A stretch of DNA of 35,670 nt. It comes from Salegentibacter salarius (GTDB lineage Bacteria > Bacteroidota > Bacteroidia > Flavobacteriales > Flavobacteriaceae). Positions 7,697 to 16,248 of the stretch are shown one piece after another. The notes below the pieces were generated by a model. That model was not told the origin of the DNA. It saw only the letters and a list, made by a program, of their open reading frames with translations, and did no database searches. A program made the translations under genes and the position numbers. How positions within the stretch are numbered: position 1 is the stretch's first letter; the number at the start of each line of letters is the position of its first letter. The DNA is taken from positions 1 through 35,670 of the forward strand of contig NZ_FVZF01000033.1 in the NCBI RefSeq assembly GCF_900168265.1. Direction: 5' to 3'.

Positions 7697-8653
7697 TTAT
7701 TCCTGAAACTCATTCTTCTTACTTAAAGGACTAATAATATTCACATTATGAAAAGCGATAGCACCTTTTACAACACCTGCAATTGTACTTCTTATAGCTT
7801 CAATGATCTGCATTTTTAATTCACTTCGGTTATAGATAAGACTCACTTCTCTGGCCGGAACAGGATCTTTAAACATTCTCAAGTTTTTCTTTTCGCCTTC
7901 TTTTAAATCCAGGGTGTGTAAATAGGGCAGAAGCGTCATTCCAAGCCCTTCATTGGCCAGTTTTATTAAAGTTTCAAAACTTCCGCTCTCCAGTTGAAAA
8001 TGGTCTTCATCGTAATTTCGGGAAGACTTACATAAATTAATGATTCCGTCTTTAAAACAGTGCCCATCTTCTAGAAGTAGCATGTCGTCTATATCAAGAT
8101 CGTTCACTTCAATTTTCTCTTTATTATGCAGCCTGTGAGCATTTGGGATATAACCTACAAAGGGTTCGTAATAAAGCACATTTTCTTTAATTCCCGGCAA
8201 TTCCAATGGAGTAGCGGCAATTGCGGCATCTAAATGTCCTTCTCTTAAACGCTCAATTATAGCTTCTGTATTTAACTCCTCTATTTTGAGTTTAACTTTT
8301 GGATATTTTTTGATAAAATTATTGATGAACATAGGTAGTAAAGTGGGCATTATCGTGGGTATTACGCCCAGTTTAAAAATTCCACCTACAAAGCCTTTTT
8401 GCTGATCTACAATATCTTTGATTCGGTCACTTTCATTAACAATATTTCTTGCCTGTTGTACAATCTTTTGCCCCGTTTCGGTTAGTTGAATAGGTTTTTT
8501 GGTCCTATCAAATATCTGTACATCCAGTTCTTCTTCCAGTTTTTGAATTTGCATACTTAGCGTAGGCTGGGTTACAAAAACCTTTTGCGCTGCTTTAGTA
8601 AAATTTTTATGCTCGGCAACAGCCAATACATAATGCAGTTGTGTAATCGTCAT
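7697..8653 (-). CDS. oxyR: LysR-family peroxide sensor OxyR
   Basis: This 318-residue LysR regulator has a winged helix-turn-helix at 1-60 (NFTKAAQKVFVTQPTLSMQI) and a substrate-type domain from about 90. Two cysteines fall at C199 and C208 in LLLEDGHCFKDGIINLC, the same numbers and local motif (LEDGHC) as the redox pair of E. coli OxyR. It therefore should sense hydrogen peroxide by disulfide formation and activate catalase and peroxidase genes; none of these targets is in the window. A 17-base inverted repeat with LysR-type form at 8697-8713 covers its own -33 region. It converges with the 65-aa gene. Confidence 0.93.
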   Translation of the reverse strand: MTITQLHYVLAVAEHKNFTKAAQKVFVTQPTLSMQIQKLEEELDVQIFDRTKKPIQLTETGQKIVQQARNIVNESDRIKDIVDQQKGFVGGIFKLGVIPTIMPTLLPMFINNFIKKYPKVKLKIEELNTEAIIERLREGHLDAAIAATPLELPGIKENVLYYEPFVGYIPNAHRLHNKEKIEVNDLDIDDMLLLEDGHCFKDGIINLCKSSRNYDEDHFQLESGSFETLIKLANEGLGMTLLPYLHTLDLKEGEKKNLRMFKDPVPAREVSLIYNRSELKMQIIEAIRSTIAGVVKGAIAFHNVNIISPLSKKNEFQE

Positions 8654-8677
8654 AAAATTGAAGCCTTATTGTTACTG

Positions 8678-8713
8678 CAAATGTATTGGTTTTTTCTATT
8701 CTAAATCAGAATA
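8678..8713 (-). promoter_or_regulatory. oxyR promoter box with a LysR-type inverted repeat
   Basis: On the minus strand TACATTTG (8678-8685) fits TAnnTTTG, 24 bases before the oxyR ATG. Just upstream, TATTCT-aaatc-AGAATA (8697-8713) is a perfect 6+5+6 inverted repeat with the T-N11-A spacing of LysR sites. It lies over the expected -33 position, which fits autorepression by OxyR. The box is direct; the regulatory role is inferred. Confidence 0.5.
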
Positions 8714-8757
8714 AATATGATTTTGTCTATGTAAACTGATATTTCCCGAAGTTTTCT

Positions 8758-9174
8758 CTAAAACTGGAGCTTCAAATTTTTCTCAGATCCGTCAAATTCA
8801 AATTTGGCATCTTCCCAAAGTGGTGGCCCGTATAAATTCATTTGATTATTGGAAACTCCGTAATTTTCGTTCGGAATTCCATTACTTTCAAAATCCATCT
8901 GCTGATTTCCATTTTTATCATGATAAGCGGTTACGGCATAGGTTCCGGAAGGAACTTCAGAAAAAGTTATTTGCGCGATTCCTTCTTTAATCTCACTTAC
9001 CTCTCTCTGGAAAGGTGCTTTTTTAAGAAAATTATCCTCATTGAAAAGTGCGAAATAAACCTTTCCTTCTTCCGAAGTAAGATTTTCTACACTCACTGTA
9101 ATGTTTCCGGTTTCTGTTTGCGCGAAGGCAATTTGACAAAGGAATAGACTGAATAAAATGGCAATGGTTTTCAT
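8758..9174 (-). CDS. DUF2141 domain exported protein
   Basis: The 138-residue protein has a signal peptide (MKTIAILFSLFLCQIAFAQ, cleavage after about 19) and a single DUF2141 domain. Typical segments are NITVSVENL, GKVYFALFNEDNFLKK, VPSGTYAVTAYHDKNGNQQM and the C-terminal P-WEDAKFEF. The family is a transthyretin-like beta-sandwich in the periplasm with unknown function, very common in Bacteroidetes. A TAGTTTTG box at 9205-9212 on the minus strand is a possible promoter element. It precedes oxyR by about 100 bases and is probably a separate unit. Confidence 0.88.
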   Translation of the reverse strand: MKTIAILFSLFLCQIAFAQTETGNITVSVENLTSEEGKVYFALFNEDNFLKKAPFQREVSEIKEGIAQITFSEVPSGTYAVTAYHDKNGNQQMDFESNGIPNENYGVSNNQMNLYGPPLWEDAKFEFDGSEKNLKLQF

Positions 9175-9403
9175 AATGACTTAGTTTTTATTGATTTATA
9201 TCTTCAAAACTAAATGTATTTATGCTGTCTTATTAATAATTATAACTGAGTTGTAATTTTTGAATGATGAACCGTAAAATTCTTCAAAAGAAAAGAGAGA
9301 AAAGAGTAAAGAAAAAAGACTAAAAAATGTCTGCCATCTTGAGTTGGTTAAGCATTAAGATTTCTTCTCGTAATCACTTCCAGGGGATGTTTAGACTTAC
9401 GTA

Positions 9404-10735
9404 TTAAAGTATTCCCCGCGCTTTAATTTCTAGATATTTATTAATCGTGTTAATACTTAGATCTTCGGGTTTGGTGAGCAAGGTATTAATCCCGTGTTTC
9501 CGTAGCTCTGCCGCCATTAGTTTTTTATCGTGCGTAAAACTTTCAGCAATTACCTGGTGAGCCATATCAGTAGTATTATCAGGCTTACTGGCTATAATTT
9601 TATCCAGCTCTGTATTTTCAAAAAATATCACCACCAGCACATGCTTTTTATTGATGGCCTGCAAATAGGGAAGCTGTCTTTTTAGTGCCGAAATATGCTC
9701 AAAATTGGTATATAACATCAGCAAACTACGCTGGGTGATCCTTTTACGCAAGTTGCTGTAGAGCATATTAAAATCTGAATCGGGGAACTGCGTATTGATA
9801 TTATACAAGCGTTCCATAATTTGCTGCAACTGGCTTAATTTTGCGTTTGCCTTAAGTATACTTTCAATTTTAGCTGAAAACGAAATTAATCCTACTTTAT
9901 CCTTTTTCTTAAGGGCAATATTAGAAAAAGCGAGGCTGCTGTTAATTGCATAATCCAGCAAACTTAAGCCATTAAAAGGCATTTTCATTACCCGCCCGGT
10001 ATCTATTATAGAATAGATAGGTTGGGCCTTTTCATCCTGAAACTGGTTAACCATAAGATCGCCATGTTTGGCGGTGGCTTTCCAGTTTATAGTCCTTATA
10101 TCGTCTCCCGGCACATATTCTTTAATTTGCTCAAATTCCATGGTGTGCCCAATCCTTCTAATTTTCTTTAAACCAGCTTGAGATAAGCGATTATCTATAG
10201 CCAGGAAATCCAGTTTTTTCATCTGGATAAATGAAGGGTAGACTTTAAGCATTTGTTGTGCTCCAAAAATACTTCTGCGTTTTGCAAGTCCTATTTTTGT
10301 GTAGGTGTAAATATTAAGTTTCCCGAAGAAATATTCGCCACGTTCTACCGGTCGTAAAGAATAACTGAATTTTTCCGTAGCGCCAGCCGCGATTTTTAGA
10401 CGTTTAAAAAAATCTCGTTTCTGAAATTGCATCGGAATTTCATCTATAATTTCTACATAAATCGAAAAACCGTAATTGTTTGCCAGGCTAACTTCTACAT
10501 CATTTTCATCTGAATTCGAGAATTTCTGTGGAAGAATTCTTTCGGCATTAATTCGGTTCTTTTTATACAGGCTTACCAAATCGGCAAGAAAGAATAGCAG
10601 CAGAAGCAGACTTAAAACCCAGGTGAATCCATATAAGAAATCAAAGAAATAAGAAAACAAGAAGAGTAGTGCGATGCCGAAAATCGCATAAAAAAAACGT
10701 TGATTTAGATATAAGGATTTAAAGAAGTTGAGCAC
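9404..10735 (-). CDS. DUF58 domain protein, MoxR-associated
   Basis: The 443-residue protein starts with GTG at 10735, overlapping the MoxR stop codon by one base. Two membrane helices (about 14-30 and 34-52) are followed by a beta-rich region and the DUF58 motif GDDIRTINWKATAKHG (about 212-227), then a von Willebrand A-like domain (SIIDTGRVM) without a full MIDAS motif visible. DUF58 proteins are the usual partners of MoxR AAA+ ATPases, thought to help assemble or activate membrane or metal-dependent complexes. It is the last gene of the six-gene operon. No terminator is evident in the 230 bases downstream. Confidence 0.92.
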   Translation of the reverse strand: MLNFFKSLYLNQRFFYAIFGIALLFLFSYFFDFLYGFTWVLSLLLLLFFLADLVSLYKKNRINAERILPQKFSNSDENDVEVSLANNYGFSIYVEIIDEIPMQFQKRDFFKRLKIAAGATEKFSYSLRPVERGEYFFGKLNIYTYTKIGLAKRRSIFGAQQMLKVYPSFIQMKKLDFLAIDNRLSQAGLKKIRRIGHTMEFEQIKEYVPGDDIRTINWKATAKHGDLMVNQFQDEKAQPIYSIIDTGRVMKMPFNGLSLLDYAINSSLAFSNIALKKKDKVGLISFSAKIESILKANAKLSQLQQIMERLYNINTQFPDSDFNMLYSNLRKRITQRSLLMLYTNFEHISALKRQLPYLQAINKKHVLVVIFFENTELDKIIASKPDNTTDMAHQVIAESFTHDKKLMAAELRKHGINTLLTKPEDLSINTINKYLEIKARGIL

Positions 10736-11736
10736 TAACGTGGAATTTCTACAGATTGGGAAATCATTTCTATCACTTCTTTGGCGGTAATCCCTTCCAT
10801 TTCTCTATCAGGACTAATAATAAGTCTATGAGCTAAGACAGGATTTAGCACTTTTTTAATGTCTTCCGGAATTACAAAATCCCTTCCGTTAATTGCTGCA
10901 AAAGCTTTTGAAGCATTCATCACCGCGATAGAAGCCCGGGGAGAAGCGCCAAGATAAATGTGCGAGTGATTACGGGTCTTCCCAACAATACTGGCAATGT
11001 AGTGCATCAGTTTTTCTTTAACGATTATTTCCTGTATCTGGTTTTTTAGCTCGTTTAGATTCTTAGGATTCAAAACAGCTTCAATTTGGGAAATAGGCAG
11101 CGAACCCTTGCGTTCGTGATGGGTTTTTAGAATATTTATTTCGTCTTCAAGACCTGGATAATCTACTTCAATTTTAAATAAAAATCGGTCTAACTGAGCT
11201 TCTGGTAAAGCGTAAGTTCCTTCCTGCTCTATAGGATTTTGTGTGGCCAAAACCATAAATGGTGCTTCCAAATCATGCTGTACACCATCTATAGTTATTT
11301 GGCGTTCTTCCATCACCTCAAATAGTGCAGCCTGGGTTTTTGCCGGGGCACGATTAATCTCATCAATTAAAATGATATTAGAAAAGATGGGACCAGGTTT
11401 AAACTCAAATTCGCCTTTTTGTGCATTTAATACCGAAGTTCCCAAAACATCACTAGGCATTAAATCTGGCGTAAATTGAATTCGGCTAAAATTAGTATCC
11501 AGGCTTTTGGCGAATAGCTTGGCTGTTAGGGTTTTCGCAACCCCGGGAACACCTTCAATTAAAACGTGACCGTTAGAAAGCAGGCCGGCTATTAATAATT
11601 CTACAAAATCATTTTGTCCAACAATAACTTTGGCCAGCTGGTTTTTTAAACTTGAAACAGCTTTTTTGAGATCGTCTAAAGGAATACGACTATCAAAATT
11701 TAGCGATTCGGTTTCTTTATTTTCCTGATTTTCCAT
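10735..11736 (-). CDS. MoxR-family AAA+ ATPase
   Basis: The 333-residue protein is a MoxR ATPase of normal length. Walker A GVPGVAKT is at 62-69, Walker B IILIDE at 121-126, with the MoxR features PGPIFSNIILIDEINRAPAKT and the sensor-1 stretch MVLATQNPIEQEGTYALPEAQ; a lid domain with GASPRASIA follows. MoxR ATPases act as chaperone-like remodelers with vWA proteins. The gene overlaps the end of the DUF4350 gene by 20 bases and the start of the DUF58 gene by one base, which implies translational coupling. Confidence 0.95.
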   Translation of the reverse strand: MENQENKETESLNFDSRIPLDDLKKAVSSLKNQLAKVIVGQNDFVELLIAGLLSNGHVLIEGVPGVAKTLTAKLFAKSLDTNFSRIQFTPDLMPSDVLGTSVLNAQKGEFEFKPGPIFSNIILIDEINRAPAKTQAALFEVMEERQITIDGVQHDLEAPFMVLATQNPIEQEGTYALPEAQLDRFLFKIEVDYPGLEDEINILKTHHERKGSLPISQIEAVLNPKNLNELKNQIQEIIVKEKLMHYIASIVGKTRNHSHIYLGASPRASIAVMNASKAFAAINGRDFVIPEDIKKVLNPVLAHRLIISPDREMEGITAKEVIEMISQSVEIPR

Positions 11737-12931
11737 TGGAATGTGATTTAAAATTATTTATTGCTTCAGCAAGTTCAAAAAATTCACTTTTGCCGGCATT
11801 TTCGTGGTTAGAGTATCTTTCCATTTTTTCAAAAAGTTTCTTTCCTAAAGCTATACTGTTTCCAGATTTTGCCGCCAGTAAAGTATAGAATTCTTCGTCT
11901 ATATTTTTGGTTGAAATTTTATAGTTCATCCTTATGTACTCTAAAAATAAATTGATCTTTTTCGAAATCAATTCTGGATATTCTTTTTCTTCTAAATAGA
12001 GATCGCCAACGGTTTTAGCGTATTCATAACTCTGGTTCTTTAAAGGATTTACAACCGGAATTGCCCGTTGTTTTCTTTTTCCTTCAAAAATAATGAACAA
12101 AACACTGCCTACCAGTAAGAAATAATAAGCCCATTTAAGGCGGTTGTCGCTAAGAAGAATATAGAGTGGTGAAGAGTAAAAGCTTTTCCCTGCCTTATAA
12201 TAATTGTCTAGAAATACCGGTTTTTCATTATTTATATAAGCCAGAATTTTTTCCGCATATTCGTGATTTTGTTGGGTTAAGAGGAAGTAATTTCCAAAAG
12301 CTTCAGGGGTGGTATGCAGGTAGATTTTTCCTTCACCAAAGTCAGAACTTATAAAATTAGGCTGTTTGTTTTTATCATCTCCCTGAATATTTATTTGTCC
12401 CAGAACCTGAATAGCAGCACTATCTTTTTGCTGAAAGAAAAGCGGGGGAAATTCATTTTTAAATTTAAAACCGGTTTCACGTTTTAAAGACGAATTTTTA
12501 AAATTCAGTTCGGGTTTTGAACTCAGATCGTTTTTTGGGATAAACACTTTAGTTTCCAGGTGAAGTGTGTCCATTAAGGCCGGGCTAATTCCCCTGGCAG
12601 AAATAAAAAGTTCGTTGCCCTTATTTACCCAATCTAAAAGTCTATCTAATTCATCTTGATCAAATGCTACCGAATTATTCAGGAAAAAATAAGTGCCATT
12701 TCCCAGGCTATCTGCAAGTTTTTCAAATGGAGGAATGCTAATTTCTTCCATTTCCCATTTATTGGTATTCTCCCAGCTTTCGTAAAAAACCAGACTTCCA
12801 AGCGGTATTTTATCATCGCTCATATAACTTGGTGTCCAGTTTACGGGTTCAGGTTCTGTAGCCTCCAGGTAAGTTAGAAAAACAACCAGGAGCAGGAAAA
12901 AACCGAAAAATAGCTTTGCTGTTTTACCCAT
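11717..12931 (-). CDS. DUF4350 domain membrane protein
   Basis: The 404-residue protein has an N-terminal helix (residues 4-23), a DUF4350 domain (about 40-235) of the type resembling class I glutamine amidotransferase/ThuA-like folds (FLNNSVAFDQDELDRLLDWV, GNELFISARG), a second membrane helix (about 267-284, YYFLLVGSVLFIIF) and a cytoplasmic tail of 115 residues. It belongs to the MoxR cluster and overlaps both neighbours (8 and 20 bases). A role as membrane-anchored partner of the MoxR/DUF58 pair is inferred from this context. Confidence 0.85.
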   Translation of the reverse strand: MGKTAKLFFGFFLLLVVFLTYLEATEPEPVNWTPSYMSDDKIPLGSLVFYESWENTNKWEMEEISIPPFEKLADSLGNGTYFFLNNSVAFDQDELDRLLDWVNKGNELFISARGISPALMDTLHLETKVFIPKNDLSSKPELNFKNSSLKRETGFKFKNEFPPLFFQQKDSAAIQVLGQINIQGDDKNKQPNFISSDFGEGKIYLHTTPEAFGNYFLLTQQNHEYAEKILAYINNEKPVFLDNYYKAGKSFYSSPLYILLSDNRLKWAYYFLLVGSVLFIIFEGKRKQRAIPVVNPLKNQSYEYAKTVGDLYLEEKEYPELISKKINLFLEYIRMNYKISTKNIDEEFYTLLAAKSGNSIALGKKLFEKMERYSNHENAGKSEFFELAEAINNFKSHSNGKSGK

Positions 12932-13682
12932 TATTTCCAGGTTTTAAACTGTTTTCCATTTCTGTAAATTCCCTGTCAACTTTCTCAAAACGTTCTTTAG
13001 AAAGTTGAAAATCTCCATACCAGATAAAATCGTAAAGTCGGGTGATTTTTGTGAACTGCTCTTTTATTCCAGTTTCCTTTATTTCATTGATGTAGTCTTC
13101 GTTAGTTTTTTGAAATCTATAGGAAATGTATTCTTTTTGATCCAGCAAACGAAGGCTTTTTAAATACAAAAAACGAACCGCTAAACGGTAATTCTCTTCG
13201 CTTATGGCTTGATTGATCAAAGAAGAAATATCAGCCCTTTTTACAAGTTCTTCTTCTTTTTGAAGGTTTACTTTCCCGGTAATAGGTTCTGCCATCACCG
13301 CATTTCCAGGGTTTAAACGAATAAAAAGCCAGGTGATGACTCCCAAGACCAAAACAAGTAAAACGTATGGTAAAGCCTGGAGAACAGCACTCCAGAATGC
13401 GTTAGTTTGATAATCGCCAAAAAGCCATTGGAGAAAAGCATTCCATTTTAAGTTAATCCAACGTTTTAAACGGGTCCACCAGGAATCCTCTTCAATTTTA
13501 TCTAAATAATCAAAAGCTTTATCAGATTTATAATTTTCAATTTTATCAGTGTCAAAATCAGCTTTTTCCAGTTTTTCATCAATAGCGTTCTGAGCTATTT
13601 CAGTAGAATCAGCAACTATTGGCTCCTGCGGAATAAAATTTCCGAAGAATAACAAATTGAAAAAAAGCAGGAATTTGATCAT
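12924..13682 (-). CDS. DUF4129 domain membrane protein
   Basis: The 252-residue protein has a signal-like N-terminus, an amphipathic region with many Trp residues (SWWTRLKRWINLKWNAFLQW, 67-86), a membrane helix at about 100-126 and a C-terminal DUF4129 domain (about 150-240) with AISEENYRLAVRFLYLKSLR. DUF4129 is also found at the C-terminus of bacterial transglutaminase-like proteins and in MoxR loci. Its ATG shares one base with the stop of the upstream gene (TAATG). It acts at the inner membrane; the molecular role is unknown. Confidence 0.85.
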   Translation of the reverse strand: MIKFLLFFNLLFFGNFIPQEPIVADSTEIAQNAIDEKLEKADFDTDKIENYKSDKAFDYLDKIEEDSWWTRLKRWINLKWNAFLQWLFGDYQTNAFWSAVLQALPYVLLVLVLGVITWLFIRLNPGNAVMAEPITGKVNLQKEEELVKRADISSLINQAISEENYRLAVRFLYLKSLRLLDQKEYISYRFQKTNEDYINEIKETGIKEQFTKITRLYDFIWYGDFQLSKERFEKVDREFTEMENSLKPGNNG

Positions 13683-14539
13683 TATTCGTTTTTGCCCAGA
13701 TTTTCAATGCTTTCGTAGGCGCCTGTGAAATATTTTTCTTCGTTTAAATTATAATAAATGAATGCCACCCCAATTGGCGTAATGGCGTAAAGTATATACT
13801 GGATTGCCGAAGCTATAATGGTTAAGCTAAGGTAAACCCAATCGAACATATCGGCTACGTTTGCAGCTGAAGCAGAATTTTCTTCCATCATCGTAAACAT
13901 TTTTACGAAGGTGTAAATAAGCACCGGGATCTGAAAAATAAAGCTGATAACATATACAATAAGCCAAATAAGAAAAAGACTTATAAAACTCATCCACCAG
14001 TTGTTTTTTACCAGGTGAAAACCTTCAGAAATACTGCCGCCAATACTTTCGTTTTTAAATACAAGAACCGCGGCTGCAATACTTAGCGGAACACTTAAAT
14101 ATATTCCGGGAATAATAAAGATTATCAGTCCTGCGAAAATTAAGATCCAGGTAATCGCACCAAGACCAAACATTTTACCCAGGTCTTTTTTTACGCCCTG
14201 TCTAATTTCGTGGTGGTTTGTCTCCCCGTGGTTATTTACATACGATTTAACGAACTGAAAGGCCGTCACATTCATCACCGCGAAATATAAAAGCAGGCCA
14301 AGCATTAATAAACCAAAACTTATAAAGAAACCGCCATCCTGATTGAACATAAGCGAGTTTCCTACGGTAGAGTATGAATAATAAGTTACGGCTGCGATTA
14401 AAAGCAAATAAGCTGGCCAGGCAATTTTAGCAATGCTTTTAAAATAGGCCTTATAATTTTCGCGTATAAATTTGAAGGTATAGCTAATAATATCTCCAAT
14501 CTCTCGCTGTTGCTTGAAATCAATGTAATCCTGCTTCAT
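13682..14539 (-). CDS. Multi-pass membrane protein of the MoxR locus (GPDPase-membrane-domain type)
   Basis: The 285-residue protein starts with a short cytoplasmic part (FKQQREIGDIISYTFKFIRENYKAYF) and then has about six membrane helices, with glycine/proline-bounded segments such as FIIPGIYLSVPLSIA in the middle. The REIGDIISYTFKFI start and the IPGIYLSVPL segment resemble the membrane domain found in glycerophosphodiester phosphodiesterases and the related DUF4013-like integral proteins. No catalytic domain is present. It overlaps the SpoIIM gene by 20 bases and is a standard member of this cluster in Bacteroidetes. Confidence 0.75.
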   Translation of the reverse strand: MKQDYIDFKQQREIGDIISYTFKFIRENYKAYFKSIAKIAWPAYLLLIAAVTYYSYSTVGNSLMFNQDGGFFISFGLLMLGLLLYFAVMNVTAFQFVKSYVNNHGETNHHEIRQGVKKDLGKMFGLGAITWILIFAGLIIFIIPGIYLSVPLSIAAAVLVFKNESIGGSISEGFHLVKNNWWMSFISLFLIWLIVYVISFIFQIPVLIYTFVKMFTMMEENSASAANVADMFDWVYLSLTIIASAIQYILYAITPIGVAFIYYNLNEEKYFTGAYESIENLGKNE

Positions 14540-15497
14540 TAATGTGATGTTTTTTATGTAAAATATGGGGATAAAAAATATAGTAGAATAAAATAAGCGC
14601 TAAAGAACTGCCAATGATTAAAATTGCTAACCAATCTGGCATTTGAGTTTGCCTTGTGACAAAACCTTCCAGGAATCCGGCAATTATAAAAAATGGAATA
14701 GTGCTAATCACAATCTTAAGTCCGTTTTTAACACCTTTGGTAAAAGAAACCAGGCGGGTGTAAGTTCCCGGAAATAGTATGCTTTTTCCCACTACGAGAC
14801 CTGCGCAACCCGCAATTATTATTACTGAAATTTCAAGAGTCCCGTGAATCCAGATGGTCCTGGCAGATTCCCATAGTAATCCCTGGTCGTAAAAGAAATA
14901 TTGAAAGGATCCCAGCATAACCGCATTTTGCATTAAGATAAACACTGTACCTATTCCTGCCAGAATTCCCATGCTAAAAGCCATTAAAGAAACCCGAATG
15001 TTATTTATGGTAATTCCCAGGAACATATCTGTCTCAGACATCTTTTTATAAACCGCCATGGGATCGCCTTCAGCAATATTCTGTAAAGTCATATTCACAT
15101 AAGCATCGCCTAAAATACTTCTCACAAAAGTGTGATCTGAAGCCGCTGAAAAAGCTCCTGCTGCAGAAAAAAGAGCGAAAATTAAAAAGCTAAGCAGTAA
15201 TTGTTTCTGAAAATTATAGAAGAATAAAGGAAATTCCTTGGTAAAAAACGTAATAAACCGGTTTCGGGATTCCTTTTTATTTTTATAAACTTTTTGATGT
15301 GCAGAAGCAGCTAATTGATTTAAGTAAGTAGTAGTGTTGCTTTTTGGATAAAAGGTTTTGGAGTAGCTTAAATGGTCGCTAACTTCAATATAAATATTGG
15401 AAAGCTGCTCTGGCCGCAGATTATTTTTATTTTGAAGCAGGCTTTCAAACTTCAGCCATTTATCCTTATTTTGCTTCACAAAAGCCGCCTCTCGCAT
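14520..15497 (-). CDS. Stage II sporulation protein M (SpoIIM/DUF95) family membrane protein
   Basis: I place the start at the ATG at 15497 (325 residues, MREAAFVKQNKDKW), the usual N-terminus of the family; an ATG at 15518 would add seven residues. After a soluble part of about 90 residues there are about five membrane helices. The signature GTVFILMQNAVMLGSFQYFF and the GTLEISVIIIAGCAGLVVG segment mark the SpoIIM/DUF95 family. In non-sporulating bacteria these proteins occur with RDD, DUF58 and MoxR genes, as here. It is the first gene of the six-gene operon, and only 34 bases separate it from the divergent RDD gene. Confidence 0.88.
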   Translation of the reverse strand: MREAAFVKQNKDKWLKFESLLQNKNNLRPEQLSNIYIEVSDHLSYSKTFYPKSNTTTYLNQLAASAHQKVYKNKKESRNRFITFFTKEFPLFFYNFQKQLLLSFLIFALFSAAGAFSAASDHTFVRSILGDAYVNMTLQNIAEGDPMAVYKKMSETDMFLGITINNIRVSLMAFSMGILAGIGTVFILMQNAVMLGSFQYFFYDQGLLWESARTIWIHGTLEISVIIIAGCAGLVVGKSILFPGTYTRLVSFTKGVKNGLKIVISTIPFFIIAGFLEGFVTRQTQMPDWLAILIIGSSLALILFYYIFYPHILHKKHHINEAGLH

Positions 15498-15531
15498 GGT
15501 TTTTCTATTATGACTCAAAGAAACAGATTAA

Positions 15532-16248
15532 ATGGATAATTTTCAAATTGAAACCGCTCAAAATATAAGTATTAATCAGAATGTTGCGAGTGTGGGTGAT
15601 CGTATCCTTGCTTTTATTGTAGATGTATTCATAATTGGCCTATATATAGTGATTAGTTCGCTGGCATTAGCCGGCACAGGATTAGATGCGGCAGGGCAGT
15701 GGGTTTACTATCTTGTTATGGGATTGCCCAGCCTTTTATATTATTTACTATGGGAAAGTTTATATAATGGGCAAACTCCAGGAAAAGCAGCTTTACAAAT
15801 TAGAGTAGTGAAATTAGATGGCAGCAGGCCAGCTTTTGCTGAATATTTAATTAGGTGGTTGCTTCGATTTATTGATATTTCTATTAGTAGCGGTGCTATA
15901 GCGGTAGTCACAATTTTACTAAACGGAAAAGGGCAACGCTTGGGTGATCTCGCTGCAAAAACTACGGTAATTTCTGAAAAACCCAGAACAAGTTTAAACC
16001 GAAGTCTGGCAGTAGAAATTCCTGAAGGCTATCAACCTAAATATCCCCAGGTAAGTGTTTTAAAAGATGCCGATGTGCAGGATATTAAAAACCTTTACCA
16101 AACCGCCAGAATAAACCATAACCACCGACTTATTTTATCGCTTTCAGAAAAATTATCAGAACTCCTGGAAACCAAACCAGAAGAATCCCCTATGGAATTT
16201 ATTCAGCAGGTAATTACAGACTATAATTATTATACCCAGCGGGCATAA
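15532..16248 (+). CDS. RDD family membrane protein
   Basis: The 238-residue protein has the RDD domain at about 20-150 with three membrane helices: VASVGDRILAFIVDVFIIGL (R and D of the name motif), a second helix around 57-75, and the segment GQTPGKAALQIRVVKLDGSR, then FAEYLIRWLLRFID. A cytoplasmic C-terminal tail of about 85 residues is helical. RDD genes sit next to SpoIIM and MoxR genes in this phylum, and this one is divergent from that operon. Its TAA stop directly abuts the stop codon of the convergent cyclophilin gene, with no spacer. Confidence 0.92.
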   Translation: MDNFQIETAQNISINQNVASVGDRILAFIVDVFIIGLYIVISSLALAGTGLDAAGQWVYYLVMGLPSLLYYLLWESLYNGQTPGKAALQIRVVKLDGSRPAFAEYLIRWLLRFIDISISSGAIAVVTILLNGKGQRLGDLAAKTTVISEKPRTSLNRSLAVEIPEGYQPKYPQVSVLKDADVQDIKNLYQTARINHNHRLILSLSEKLSELLETKPEESPMEFIQQVITDYNYYTQRA

